NCBI GenBank assembly: GCA_947593925.1
Contig: CANQDU010000001.1
Location: 255,666-319,665 of the forward strand
Direction: 5' to 3'
DNA from: an uncultured Clostridia bacterium
Lineage (GTDB): Bacteria; Bacillota; Clostridia; Oscillospirales; JAAYOS01
DNA: 64,000 nucleotides
The notes beneath the pieces were generated by a model, which worked only from the letters and a program-made list of their open reading frames with translations, had not been told where the DNA came from and ran no database searches. This document shows, piece after piece, positions 55,966 through 62,803 of this stretch. The stretch's first letter is position 1; every line of letters begins with the position of its first letter. Position numbers and translations under genes: made by a program.

Positions 55966-56802
55966 CTAAGATACCAACCCCAGCCGGTCTAAAGTTCTGG
56001 CGTGTTCCTCCCCGGTGGAGATCAGGTAAATGCGTGTAGTTTCGATGGACGAGTGACCCAGCACGTCGGAGAGTTTTGCAATATCGTGAGTGACCTTATA
56101 GAACATCCGGGCAAACAGGTGGCGCAGGTTGTGAGGGAACACTTTGGATTTCTCCACCCCGGCCTTTTTACACAGCGCTTTCATCTCCGCCCAAATCTGC
56201 CGCCGTGTCAGGCCCTTTCCGCTTCTGGTGAGAAAGATCTCGCCGGAGGCGATTTTGTTTTTCCGGGCGTATTTCAGCAGCTTGCGGCAGAGCTTGGCCG
56301 GGAGCAGGATGGTCCGCACCTTGCCTTTGAGGGAGATGTTCGCCCGACCCGCTCTCGCCGCCTCCACGGTGATATACTTTACCTCGCTTACCCGGATTCC
56401 GGTGGAGCAGATGGTTTCCATCAACAGCGCCAGCCGGGGCTTGTCCTGCGCGACGGAGAGAAGACGGTCATATTCCTCGCGGGTCAGTTCCCGCGACTGA
56501 TCCCGGAACACCCGCCGTTGGAGCCGCAGAGCCTTTACCCGGCAATTTTCCCAACCCAAAAACCGCAGCAGTGCGTTCACCGCCGCCACCATAGAGTTGA
56601 CGGTGGTGGGGGAGTAGCCCTCACTCACCAGCCCGTCCCGCCACGCGGCCACGGCCTCCTTTGTGACGGATGCGCCGTCCATGTGCGCGGCAAAGGCCGC
56701 CGCGTCCCGTAGATACTTCTCGACGGTGCCCGCGCTCTTTTCTTCCTGCCGGAGATATGCGGCAAATTGTTGTAAATCTGCGTTTGTGATTCTGTTTTCC
56801 AT
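55966..56802 (-). CDS. Tyrosine recombinase (XerC/XerD-like)
   Basis: 278 aa, full length. SAM-like core-binding domain at residues 1-90 (YLRQEEKSAGTVEKYLRDAA). The catalytic domain has Arg in ICSTGIRVSEV, the second box HNLRHLFAR (His-x-x-Arg), His in LSDVLGHSSIETTR and nucleophile Tyr in TRIYL. It is too short for a typical phage integrase with an arm-binding domain, matching the size of DNA-inversion enzymes and Xer proteins. Located beside inverted palindromic sites and the adhesin regulators, so site-specific inversion of the adjacent segment is a reasonable proposal. Confidence 0.9.
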   Translation of the reverse strand: MENRITNADLQQFAAYLRQEEKSAGTVEKYLRDAAAFAAHMDGASVTKEAVAAWRDGLVSEGYSPTTVNSMVAAVNALLRFLGWENCRVKALRLQRRVFRDQSRELTREEYDRLLSVAQDKPRLALLMETICSTGIRVSEVKYITVEAARAGRANISLKGKVRTILLPAKLCRKLLKYARKNKIASGEIFLTRSGKGLTRRQIWAEMKALCKKAGVEKSKVFPHNLRHLFARMFYKVTHDIAKLSDVLGHSSIETTRIYLISTGEEHARTLDRLGLVS

Positions 56803-56813
56803 AACTGCCTCCC

Positions 56814-56841
56814 GTAAAATAAGGTTATGGTCTTATTTTAC
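56814..56841 (-). promoter_or_regulatory. Inverted repeat upstream of the tyrosine recombinase gene
   Basis: Perfect 10-bp arms GTAAAATAAG / CTTATTTTAC (56814-56823, 56832-56841) around GTTATGGT, 12 bases before the start codon. It could be an operator or a recombination core site. The rest of the 56803-57122 gap holds a hairpin GCATTTGT/ACAAATGC and a rightward terminator-like stem at 56941-56975. Confidence 0.4.
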
Positions 56842-57122
56842 CCGGAATGGCGTGGAAACCTGCAAAGGGCACAGGAAGGGAATAGACGTGGGTTAGAGTC
56901 TGTAGCAAGCAATGCATTTGTGCTACAAATGCGAAAAACGGGAGATTTCCGGCTGACCGGAAACCTCCCTTTTTGCTTGTTGGTGGCTCTCGCCCCCAAG
57001 CCCCTTTGAACGCGGATTACATCCGCGGCTGCGCGCCTGTTGGCGCTTTTTTCCTTGCGCTCCTGCGCTCGGAATTTTTCTTTTTCAGAAATCGCCTCCA
57101 CCCCAAATCACATCAAACACCG

Positions 57123-57503
57123 TCATGCGATGGCTGCCAGTTTGCTTAAAATGCCGTTTGCGAAATCCCACAGCTCTTTCTGCTGCCGCCTGATTTCCTC
57201 TATGTCCTCGGCGTAAGCGCGGCCGGTAGCATTGACCCGGCTGGCGATCTGATTGACGTTGCTGCTGGTCCGCCGCAGGAGGGAAAGCATCTCCCGCAGC
57301 TCCGGCAGTTCCAGCTTGATGACGTACCCGTCTATCGCCATCTTTCGCAGATAGGCGCTCAGGCTGATGATGTTTGCCTGTTTCATTTTCGTTTCGATCA
57401 TCTCCAGTTCCTTTTGGCTGACCCGGAAATGAAGAAGGCGGTCCCGCCCCGGACCGCCCTGTGTTCCCTCTGTCTGCTTCTGTTCGGTTTTCACTTTGCT
57501 CAT
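57123..57503 (-). CDS. MobC-like mobilisation accessory protein
   Basis: 126 aa from the ATG at 57503, eight bases after GGGAG; a longer frame to 57626 lacks a ribosome site. The family pattern LLHFRVSQKELEMIETKMKQANIISLSAYLRKMAIDGYVI is a ribbon-helix-helix-type DNA-binding region, then RRTSSNVNQIASRVNATGRAYAEDIEEI. MobC binds oriT and helps the relaxase to nick. No relaxase gene follows it here, which is unusual. The 115-base gap upstream (hairpins at 57532-57550 and 57585-57609) may contain oriT. Confidence 0.85.
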   Translation of the reverse strand: MSKVKTEQKQTEGTQGGPGRDRLLHFRVSQKELEMIETKMKQANIISLSAYLRKMAIDGYVIKLELPELREMLSLLRRTSSNVNQIASRVNATGRAYAEDIEEIRRQQKELWDFANGILSKLAAIA

Positions 57504-57618
57504 TCCATCGCTCCCTTCCGCGAGTTGCTGCTCGCAAATCGTAGGTTCTGCTGCATTGTTGGCAGTCCTCCCTTCGCATGGAAACGGGCGGGCCAATGTC
57601 TGACCCGCCCCGTATAAC

Positions 57619-59427
57619 TTACGCACTTTTCTGTTCCTGCTCCCGGCGCTGGCGCTCCCGTTCCCGCTGCCGCCGCCCGCGCTCCCGGTAGTATGCCCGA
57701 CGCTGGCGCTGCTTTTCCTGCTCGGCCAATTCCTCCGCCGTGGGTTCCGGCGTGGGGACGTCGAACTTTCCGATGAACTTCAGATAGATCTCGACTTCCT
57801 GTTCGCGCTCCCCGTTCACCTTCGTGGGGGCGTGGACGATGATCTTGTCGATAAATTCCAAAATCATCTGGTTGGTCAGCGTGGAGAAGTCCGTGTACTT
57901 CCTGGCCAGAGCGAGGAACTGATCCACACGTTCCGTGTCGGTATCGTAAGCGGTCAGCTTCGCCTCGTCCTCCGCGATGGCCGCATCCAACTCCGCCTGC
58001 TCCCTCTCGTATTCCGCGGTGAGCATCTCAAACCGCTTCTCTGTCAGCTTGCCCGTGGCATACGACTCATAGAGCTTGCGGATCAGCCCGTCCAACTCGG
58101 AGCTGCGTTTCTTCGCCTTGCCCACCTTCCGCTTCAGGTCTTTCGCCATTTCTTTCTGCCGCACCTCGGACGCCTCCCGCACCTTGCGGATGAACTCGGC
58201 CTCGTTGGAGATGGCGTAGGTGCTGACCATACGGATGGTATCGAGGATCAGAGTCCGGAGCGACCTCGTGCTGATATAGTGAGAGAAACAGTCCTTGTCC
58301 GCGTGGTGGAAAGTCAGCGAATAGGTGGAACAGTCGTAGTGGTCATAGGGATACAGGCCGCTCGCCGGGTCCTTGCCCCGGTTTTCTTTCTCCGCCTGTT
58401 TGCGTCCCCTGTGGTTATACATCTTCGCACCGCAGTCCGCGCAATATACAAGGCCGGTCAGCGGGTTGGCCGCGCCGGTGGTGTCCGTGCGCCGGACAGT
58501 TTGGCGCGACCGTTGGGCCAGCTTCCACGTTTCGGCATCCACGATGGCCTCATGGGTGTTCTCAAAAACCGTCCATTCCTCCGGTGGCCGCTTGATGGCG
58601 ATCTTGTCCTTATAGGATTCCTTATAGGAACGGAAGTTCACCGTATGCCCCATATACTCCGGCTTGGCCAGGATGTTGCTGACCGAGGTGCAGCACCAGT
58701 CGTAGGGGCGGCTCATGTCCGTGCTGTTCTTCTGTGTACCCTGACCCCGTTTGGCCATATACACCGAAGGTCGCTCCACCTTGTCGTCCCGCAGGATGTT
58801 GGCGATCTGCTGGGGGCCGTATCCGCTGGCGCTGAGTTGGAAGATACGGCGCACCACCGCCGCCGCTTCCTCGTCCAATAGCCAGTGGTGCTTGTCCTCC
58901 GGGTCCTTCCGGTAGCCGTAGATAGCGTGGTTGGTGGTAGGCTTTCCCGCCTTGCCCCGGGCCTGATACGCCGCGCACTGCTTCCGGCTGCAATCCCGTA
59001 AGTACCACTCCGACATGATATTGATAAATGGAGCGAACTCCCCGCTGCTCTTGTCCGCGCTGTCCACGCCGTTCCCGATGGCGATGAAGCGGACACCGTT
59101 GTTGCGAAAAACGACTTCCGTATAAAATCCGGTCTGGAGGTAATCGCGCCCGATCCGGCTCATATCCTTGGCGAGAACAACGCCCACCATTCCAGCCTCG
59201 ATGTCCGCCAGCATCCGCTTCCAGCTTGGACGCTCAAAGTTACCGCCGGACCAGCCGTCATCCGTATAATGGACGCAGTTGGTAAAGCCCTTCTGGGCGG
59301 CGTAGTCCTCCAGGTATCTCTTTTGATTGACGATGGAATTGCTGTCCCCGGCGATCTCGTCGTCGCGGGAGAGCCGCTCGTACAGGGCGGTGATCTTCGC
59401 CTGTTTCTCCGTCTGCCTGCTGTTCAT
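57619..59427 (-). CDS. Large serine recombinase (TnpX type), recombinase of the element
   Basis: 602 aa from the ATG at 59427 after AAAGGAG. Catalytic domain with nucleophile Ser in YERLSRDDE, then VVLAKDMSRIGRDYL. The recombinase domain carries HAIYGYRKDPEDKHHW and the zinc ribbon CADCGAKMYNH. A long coiled coil follows (about 430-510), then FSTLTNQMILEFIDKIIVHAP, and a Gln/Arg/Glu-rich tail. It excises and inserts circular elements at GA dinucleotides. It lies 14 bases after tnpW and is intact, so it is the likely enzyme that inserted the 20.8-kb element. Confidence 0.93.
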   Translation of the reverse strand: MNSRQTEKQAKITALYERLSRDDEIAGDSNSIVNQKRYLEDYAAQKGFTNCVHYTDDGWSGGNFERPSWKRMLADIEAGMVGVVLAKDMSRIGRDYLQTGFYTEVVFRNNGVRFIAIGNGVDSADKSSGEFAPFINIMSEWYLRDCSRKQCAAYQARGKAGKPTTNHAIYGYRKDPEDKHHWLLDEEAAAVVRRIFQLSASGYGPQQIANILRDDKVERPSVYMAKRGQGTQKNSTDMSRPYDWCCTSVSNILAKPEYMGHTVNFRSYKESYKDKIAIKRPPEEWTVFENTHEAIVDAETWKLAQRSRQTVRRTDTTGAANPLTGLVYCADCGAKMYNHRGRKQAEKENRGKDPASGLYPYDHYDCSTYSLTFHHADKDCFSHYISTRSLRTLILDTIRMVSTYAISNEAEFIRKVREASEVRQKEMAKDLKRKVGKAKKRSSELDGLIRKLYESYATGKLTEKRFEMLTAEYEREQAELDAAIAEDEAKLTAYDTDTERVDQFLALARKYTDFSTLTNQMILEFIDKIIVHAPTKVNGEREQEVEIYLKFIGKFDVPTPEPTAEELAEQEKQRQRRAYYRERGRRQRERERQRREQEQKSA

Positions 59428-59441
59428 AGTCTGAACTCCTT

Positions 59442-59648
59442 TCAGGCTGGACGGCTCACTTGTGGTACGTCCATTATACCACACCCGGAGCCCTCCGCGC
59501 TACTGTCATTTTGGATCATCCGCAGGATTTTTTCCTCCATCGTCTCGCCGGCATTGCCGAACACCACCTTGACCTTATAGGTGGTAGAGCCGATACGCCG
59601 GGTCATATATTGGACCTGTTGCTCTTCCTTGTTTTTTACCATAGGCAT
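59442..59648 (-). CDS. TnpW family transposon protein
   Basis: 68 aa. YMTRRIGSTTYKVKVVFGN and ETMEEKILRMIQND are the signature of the TnpW family of Tn4451-like elements. Function unknown. Lies between the ParB-like gene (6 bases) and the serine recombinase (14 bases), so the three are one operon. Confidence 0.88.
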   Translation of the reverse strand: MPMVKNKEEQQVQYMTRRIGSTTYKVKVVFGNAGETMEEKILRMIQNDSSAEGSGCGIMDVPQVSRPA

Positions 59649-59654
59649 ACCCCC

Positions 59655-60605
59655 TTACAACTTGATTTTTCTGGCCTCGCGGTCCCATTCATAACGAGTG
59701 CCCGCCTCGATGCTCTGGATATACTTCTTCAAATCTTGCAGCGTAGCAACGACCCGTTTATGGCATTCCTTATCCAAAATGAACTGCGGCCACTCGTCCA
59801 GGAAACTGTCAAAGTCCTGCATCACTCTTGTGACCTCCCACTCGAACTGCTGTACTGCATTTTGTGGCGTCATTCTGGGTTTGTCTCGCGCCATATCCTC
59901 CGAAATTCTCTGGATGATGGCTAAATCCGTCCTGCTTACTTTTATTTTATGAGGGTTAAAGATTTGATCCATAAGGGATGGCCGCTTCTCCGGGGCAGCT
60001 TTGGCGATGGCCTGCATCTCCTGTTGGGTGGGCTTGACCTCTCCGCCCAGTATTTTCTGGCGGAAACCGGGGGCGGCCTCCTCGGCGGCGGCGACACCCT
60101 TTGCAAACTGCGCGTACCGCTTGATGGCGGCCTCGCTGACGCCCGCCTCGTCCGCTATCTTCTGACGGGTCTGATGCCGGTGTTCTTCCCGCGGACCATT
60201 TTGACCCGCACCACTTTCCTTGACTGAAGTATACTGATTGCCCCGGAAACGCTCTGCCATTTTCTCCGCCTCGTACCGTTCTCCAAGCAGAAGTTCCATC
60301 TGTACTTTTGTCAGGTTCCTGCGGCCAAGCTGATTCTTGCAGATCCACGCGAGTGCCGCATAGCGGTTTTCAAAGTCCTTTTCATAAACCGTGTAGATGA
60401 TCTGCGGATGTGCCTGGGCGATCCTGTAACGGTTATGCCCGTCAATGATCGTTCCGTTCCATACGATGATGGGCATGAGCACAACGCCCTCGGCGAGGAT
60501 GTTTTCCTCCAACTGACGGTATTCCGTTTCGGTCAGCGGCGGTATCCTGCTCTCAAACTCCGGGTCGATCCGCAAGACCGGATTCAGCCTTTGTCCTGTG
60601 ACCAT
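59655..60605 (-). CDS. ParB-like N-terminal domain protein
   Basis: 316 aa. The ParB/Srx-type nuclease-like domain is at residues 20-110: LEENILAEGVVLMPIIVWNGTIIDGHNRYRIAQ, with the GHNR box. An HTH-like segment follows (RQKIADEAGVSEAAIKRYAQFA), then a C-terminal helical region. It may bind DNA for element stability or act like TnpY-type accessory proteins. First gene of the tnpW-recombinase operon. Confidence 0.82.
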   Translation of the reverse strand: MVTGQRLNPVLRIDPEFESRIPPLTETEYRQLEENILAEGVVLMPIIVWNGTIIDGHNRYRIAQAHPQIIYTVYEKDFENRYAALAWICKNQLGRRNLTKVQMELLLGERYEAEKMAERFRGNQYTSVKESGAGQNGPREEHRHQTRQKIADEAGVSEAAIKRYAQFAKGVAAAEEAAPGFRQKILGGEVKPTQQEMQAIAKAAPEKRPSLMDQIFNPHKIKVSRTDLAIIQRISEDMARDKPRMTPQNAVQQFEWEVTRVMQDFDSFLDEWPQFILDKECHKRVVATLQDLKKYIQSIEAGTRYEWDREARKIKL

Positions 60606-61260
60606 AGCGGCTGCACCTCCTTCATATTGCGATGCTCATTCGTCCTCTCGGCGGATTTCCGCGGCTGATGATTTAAGTTTATCGGAAATCCCGCACATTT
60701 CAGAGGGACTGGAAGGGCCGGTCCGCTCTGAAAACCGTCCCTTTGAGTACCACCTGTATCTAAGCATAACACAAGTCCGATCGCTTTTTTATGGTGCGGC
60801 AGGCCGGGTTTCCCGGGTAAAACCCGGCCTATTTGTCCGGGTCGGGCTGTTCTTTCAGTTCTCTTTCAGTTTAGCCGATTTTCCTGTGACATCAAGCACC
60901 CTCAGAAGCACCATTTATCTGCCTCGTAGGCACCGTACCTCTACGGGACAGGAGTACCAGCCCCGGCCTTGTTTGGCCGTTTATGGATTTATCTGAAAGC
61001 GGGGAACTTCGGTTACGGCCTTGCAGGGGCAGCTTCTCCTGATGGGATACTTATCCCTATTTTGAGGGGTATCTATTTCCGGTGGTATGGGATACCACCC
61101 TGCGCCTTTCCGCTTCTGAAACAGGGCTACCGAGCCCTGTTTCAGAGCGGGAAAAGCACAAAAAAGGCCACGCCCCTGCAAAGGGGGTGGATACGCTGTT
61201 CTTTGTGGCTTGTTGTTACTCAATATGGTATGCGTATGATTTACCAAAAGAAAGTACGGT
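60606..61260. other. Non-coding stretch with long hairpins
   Basis: No convincing gene. Hairpins: AGGCCGGGTTT/AAACCCGGCCT (60801-60811, 60820-60830) and a long near-perfect stem around TCTGAAACAGGGCT/AGCCCTGTTTCAGA (about 61115-61146), extended on both sides by CCGC/GCGG. A third, CCACGCCCC/GGGGGTGG, lies at about 61172-61194. Such structures fit an origin of transfer or element-end regulatory DNA, but no nic site could be identified. Confidence 0.4.
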
Positions 61261-61267
61261 GTCTCCA

Positions 61268-61296
61268 TTGACATGAATGACAAAACTGTGTATAAT
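61268..61296 (+). promoter_or_regulatory. Perfect SigA promoter reading into tandem repeats
   Basis: TTGACA (61268-61273), 17-bp spacer, TATAAT (61291-61296), rightward, against the direction of all other genes in the element. Confidence 0.8.
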
Positions 61297-61314
61297 GGCG
61301 ATGAGTTGAGATAC

Positions 61315-61421
61315 TCAAAAAGTGGAGTACCCTGCCATAAGTGGGAGCTAAAAAAGCGGTGTACCCTACCGTGAGTGGGAGCTAAAAAAGCGGTGTACCC
61401 TACCATGAGTGGGAGCTAAAA
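61315..61421 (+). repeat. Three tandem repeats of about 34 bp in a small transcript
   Basis: Units start AAAAAGTGGAGTACCCTG, AAAAAAGCGGTGTACCCTAC and AAAAAAGCGGTGTACCCTAC, and all end AGTGGGAGCT. In each, CGGT (or TGG) can pair with ACCG (or CCA) around a loop holding ACCC, and that CCC can pair with the following GGG: an H-type pseudoknot layout. Confidence 0.7.
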
Positions 61422-61440
61422 AAACGAAGGGCTGGGCTGA

Positions 61441-61578
61441 ATGGTCCGGCCCTTCATTGAAAGAGAAGTTAAAACGGACAAGGATACCCGGCCCAGCGTT
61501 CTTGCTAAGCTGATGCGACCGTTGCCAGAAACAACCATCTCAAAAAAGTCAAAAGCAATTGATCGTGATGACCGATAG
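61441..61578 (+). CDS. Possible 45-aa protein
   Basis: Frame from the ATG at 61441 to TAG, within the transcript of the perfect promoter at 61268. The sequence is basic (MVRPFIEREVKTDKDT, then RPSVLAKLMRPLPE). The ribosome site is weak (AGGG ten bases upstream), and the ATG lies in the loop of a 10-bp hairpin (61426-61455). It may be a relic of a longer mobilisation protein C-terminus. No family assigned. Confidence 0.35.
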   Translation: MVRPFIEREVKTDKDTRPSVLAKLMRPLPETTISKKSKAIDRDDR

Positions 61579-61584
61579 CAAAAT

Positions 61585-61613
61585 CCCGTTTCCGACACAT
61601 TGCCGGAAACGGG
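61585..61613. terminator. Terminator between the convergent repeat unit and stalk-type gene
   Basis: 10-bp arms CCCGTTTCCG / CGGAAACGGG with a 9-base loop, followed by ACTTTCTGTT on the right and A-rich on the left; bidirectional. Confidence 0.65.
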
Positions 61614-61640
61614 ACTTTCTGTTATACTGTTTTTAATGCG

Positions 61641-62273
61641 TTACTTGATCCATACCCAGGCAGGATCAAAGTTGCTGCCGGTCACGAAACCGTCCGCGTA
61701 AGCGGAGCCAAGATTGTACTGACCGTAGGTGAAGTAGGCCGTCACGGTGTAGCCGGGAACGAGAGCCTGTGCCTCCGCCGTCATCTGCTCCGCATACTCC
61801 TTGATGGTTTCCTTGTCAAAGGACTTCCACCACGTCTTGAACTCGCTCATGCCGAGGGAGCCGCAGTATTTCATGGTAAATATCTTTTCGCTGCCGTAGC
61901 GGGTGACCGGCTTTTCCTCTACCTTCCATTCCCGCTCAAAGTCCGCGTAGCTGCCGGACGTGGGTGCGGACGGTGTGGACGTCGTTGGCTTGTCCACCGT
62001 GGCGATGTTGTTCCTGGCGTCGTAGCCGACCTCCAGGCCGTAGGCTTCGGCCAGCGCCCGCAGGGGAGCATAGGTCGTGCCGTTGTAGGTGAACACCATC
62101 ACATCGTTTCCGTTTACGTCCTTCGGCTGGAACACTTCGCCGTTGACCAGGACTTTGATGGGGTTGATCTCGATGGTGAGCGCCCCGGACGCGGCCAGCG
62201 CCGTGACCGGCAGGCCCACCAGCATCAGCATCACGACCATGCCGGACAGGAAAGATAACAGCTTGCTTTTCAT
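61641..62273 (-). CDS. Secreted protein with copper-amine-oxidase-type N-terminal domain
   Basis: 210 aa from the ATG at 62273. Signal peptide KLLSFLSGMVVMLMLVGLPVTALAA, then a stalk-type domain of about 75 residues: IEINPIKVLVNGEVFQPKDV and TTYAPLRALAEAYGLEVGYD, the usual Cu_amine_oxidN1 pattern, which in Clostridia serves as a surface module without oxidase activity. A Thr/Ser/Pro linker and a 110-residue C-terminal domain of unknown type follow. Its start is two bases from the tnpV stop, so it travels with tnpV. Confidence 0.82.
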   Translation of the reverse strand: MKSKLLSFLSGMVVMLMLVGLPVTALAASGALTIEINPIKVLVNGEVFQPKDVNGNDVMVFTYNGTTYAPLRALAEAYGLEVGYDARNNIATVDKPTTSTPSAPTSGSYADFEREWKVEEKPVTRYGSEKIFTMKYCGSLGMSEFKTWWKSFDKETIKEYAEQMTAEAQALVPGYTVTAYFTYGQYNLGSAYADGFVTGSNFDPAWVWIK

Positions 62274-62275
62274 TT

Positions 62276-62662
62276 TCAAATGCCCCTTTCTTCGGTGTAA
62301 ATCAGTTCCGTGGTTACAATTTCCTCCGCGCGGCTGCGGATGTTGTTCATACGCCGCACCCACTCCATTTGGTCATCGGCTTTGAGGGCCTCGGTCACGT
62401 CCTCCCGCGCCGCCATAGCGGTGCAGATGCGCTCCATCCGCTCATGGCAGGTCTGGTCGATCTCCGCCAGGTGCTCATAGAGTTTCCCGCAGGCTGCCAG
62501 TCTGGAATAGAGGCCGGGGCGGTACTCTTGCAGGTAACGGCGGCGCATACGGCCATACTTACCGAGCGGTGCCGTGCCGGTGTCGGGCAGTTCGATGTTG
62601 GGGATGAAATAGTCCCCCTCGCGGCGGTAGGTGCCGCCCATCCGTTCAAACAATGATGGCAT
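62276..62662 (-). CDS. TnpV family transposon protein
   Basis: 128 aa. The signature YRREGDYFIPNIELPDTGTAPLGKYGRMRRRYLQEYRPGLYSRL identifies TnpV of Tn4451-like elements; function unknown. It is the gene nearest the right end of the element (about 150 bases from 62815). Confidence 0.9.
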   Translation of the reverse strand: MPSLFERMGGTYRREGDYFIPNIELPDTGTAPLGKYGRMRRRYLQEYRPGLYSRLAACGKLYEHLAEIDQTCHERMERICTAMAAREDVTEALKADDQMEWVRRMNNIRSRAEEIVTTELIYTEERGI

Positions 62663-62803
62663 AAAAATGGCTCCTTTCGTGCTGAAATGCTTGCAATTAC
62701 TGAGGTTTTTACTCCTTTCCTCATAACTGCCGCTTCCTTCACCACAAATGAGCCGTCACAGCTATGATGTATTTGGGGAAGGCTGTTTTCCTACCCCTTT
62801 ACA

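Noticed and set aside
61268..61613. Complete type III toxin-antitoxin locus
   Set aside because: Repeats and promoter fit, but the only downstream frame is 45 aa with a weak ribosome site, far short of the known toxins.
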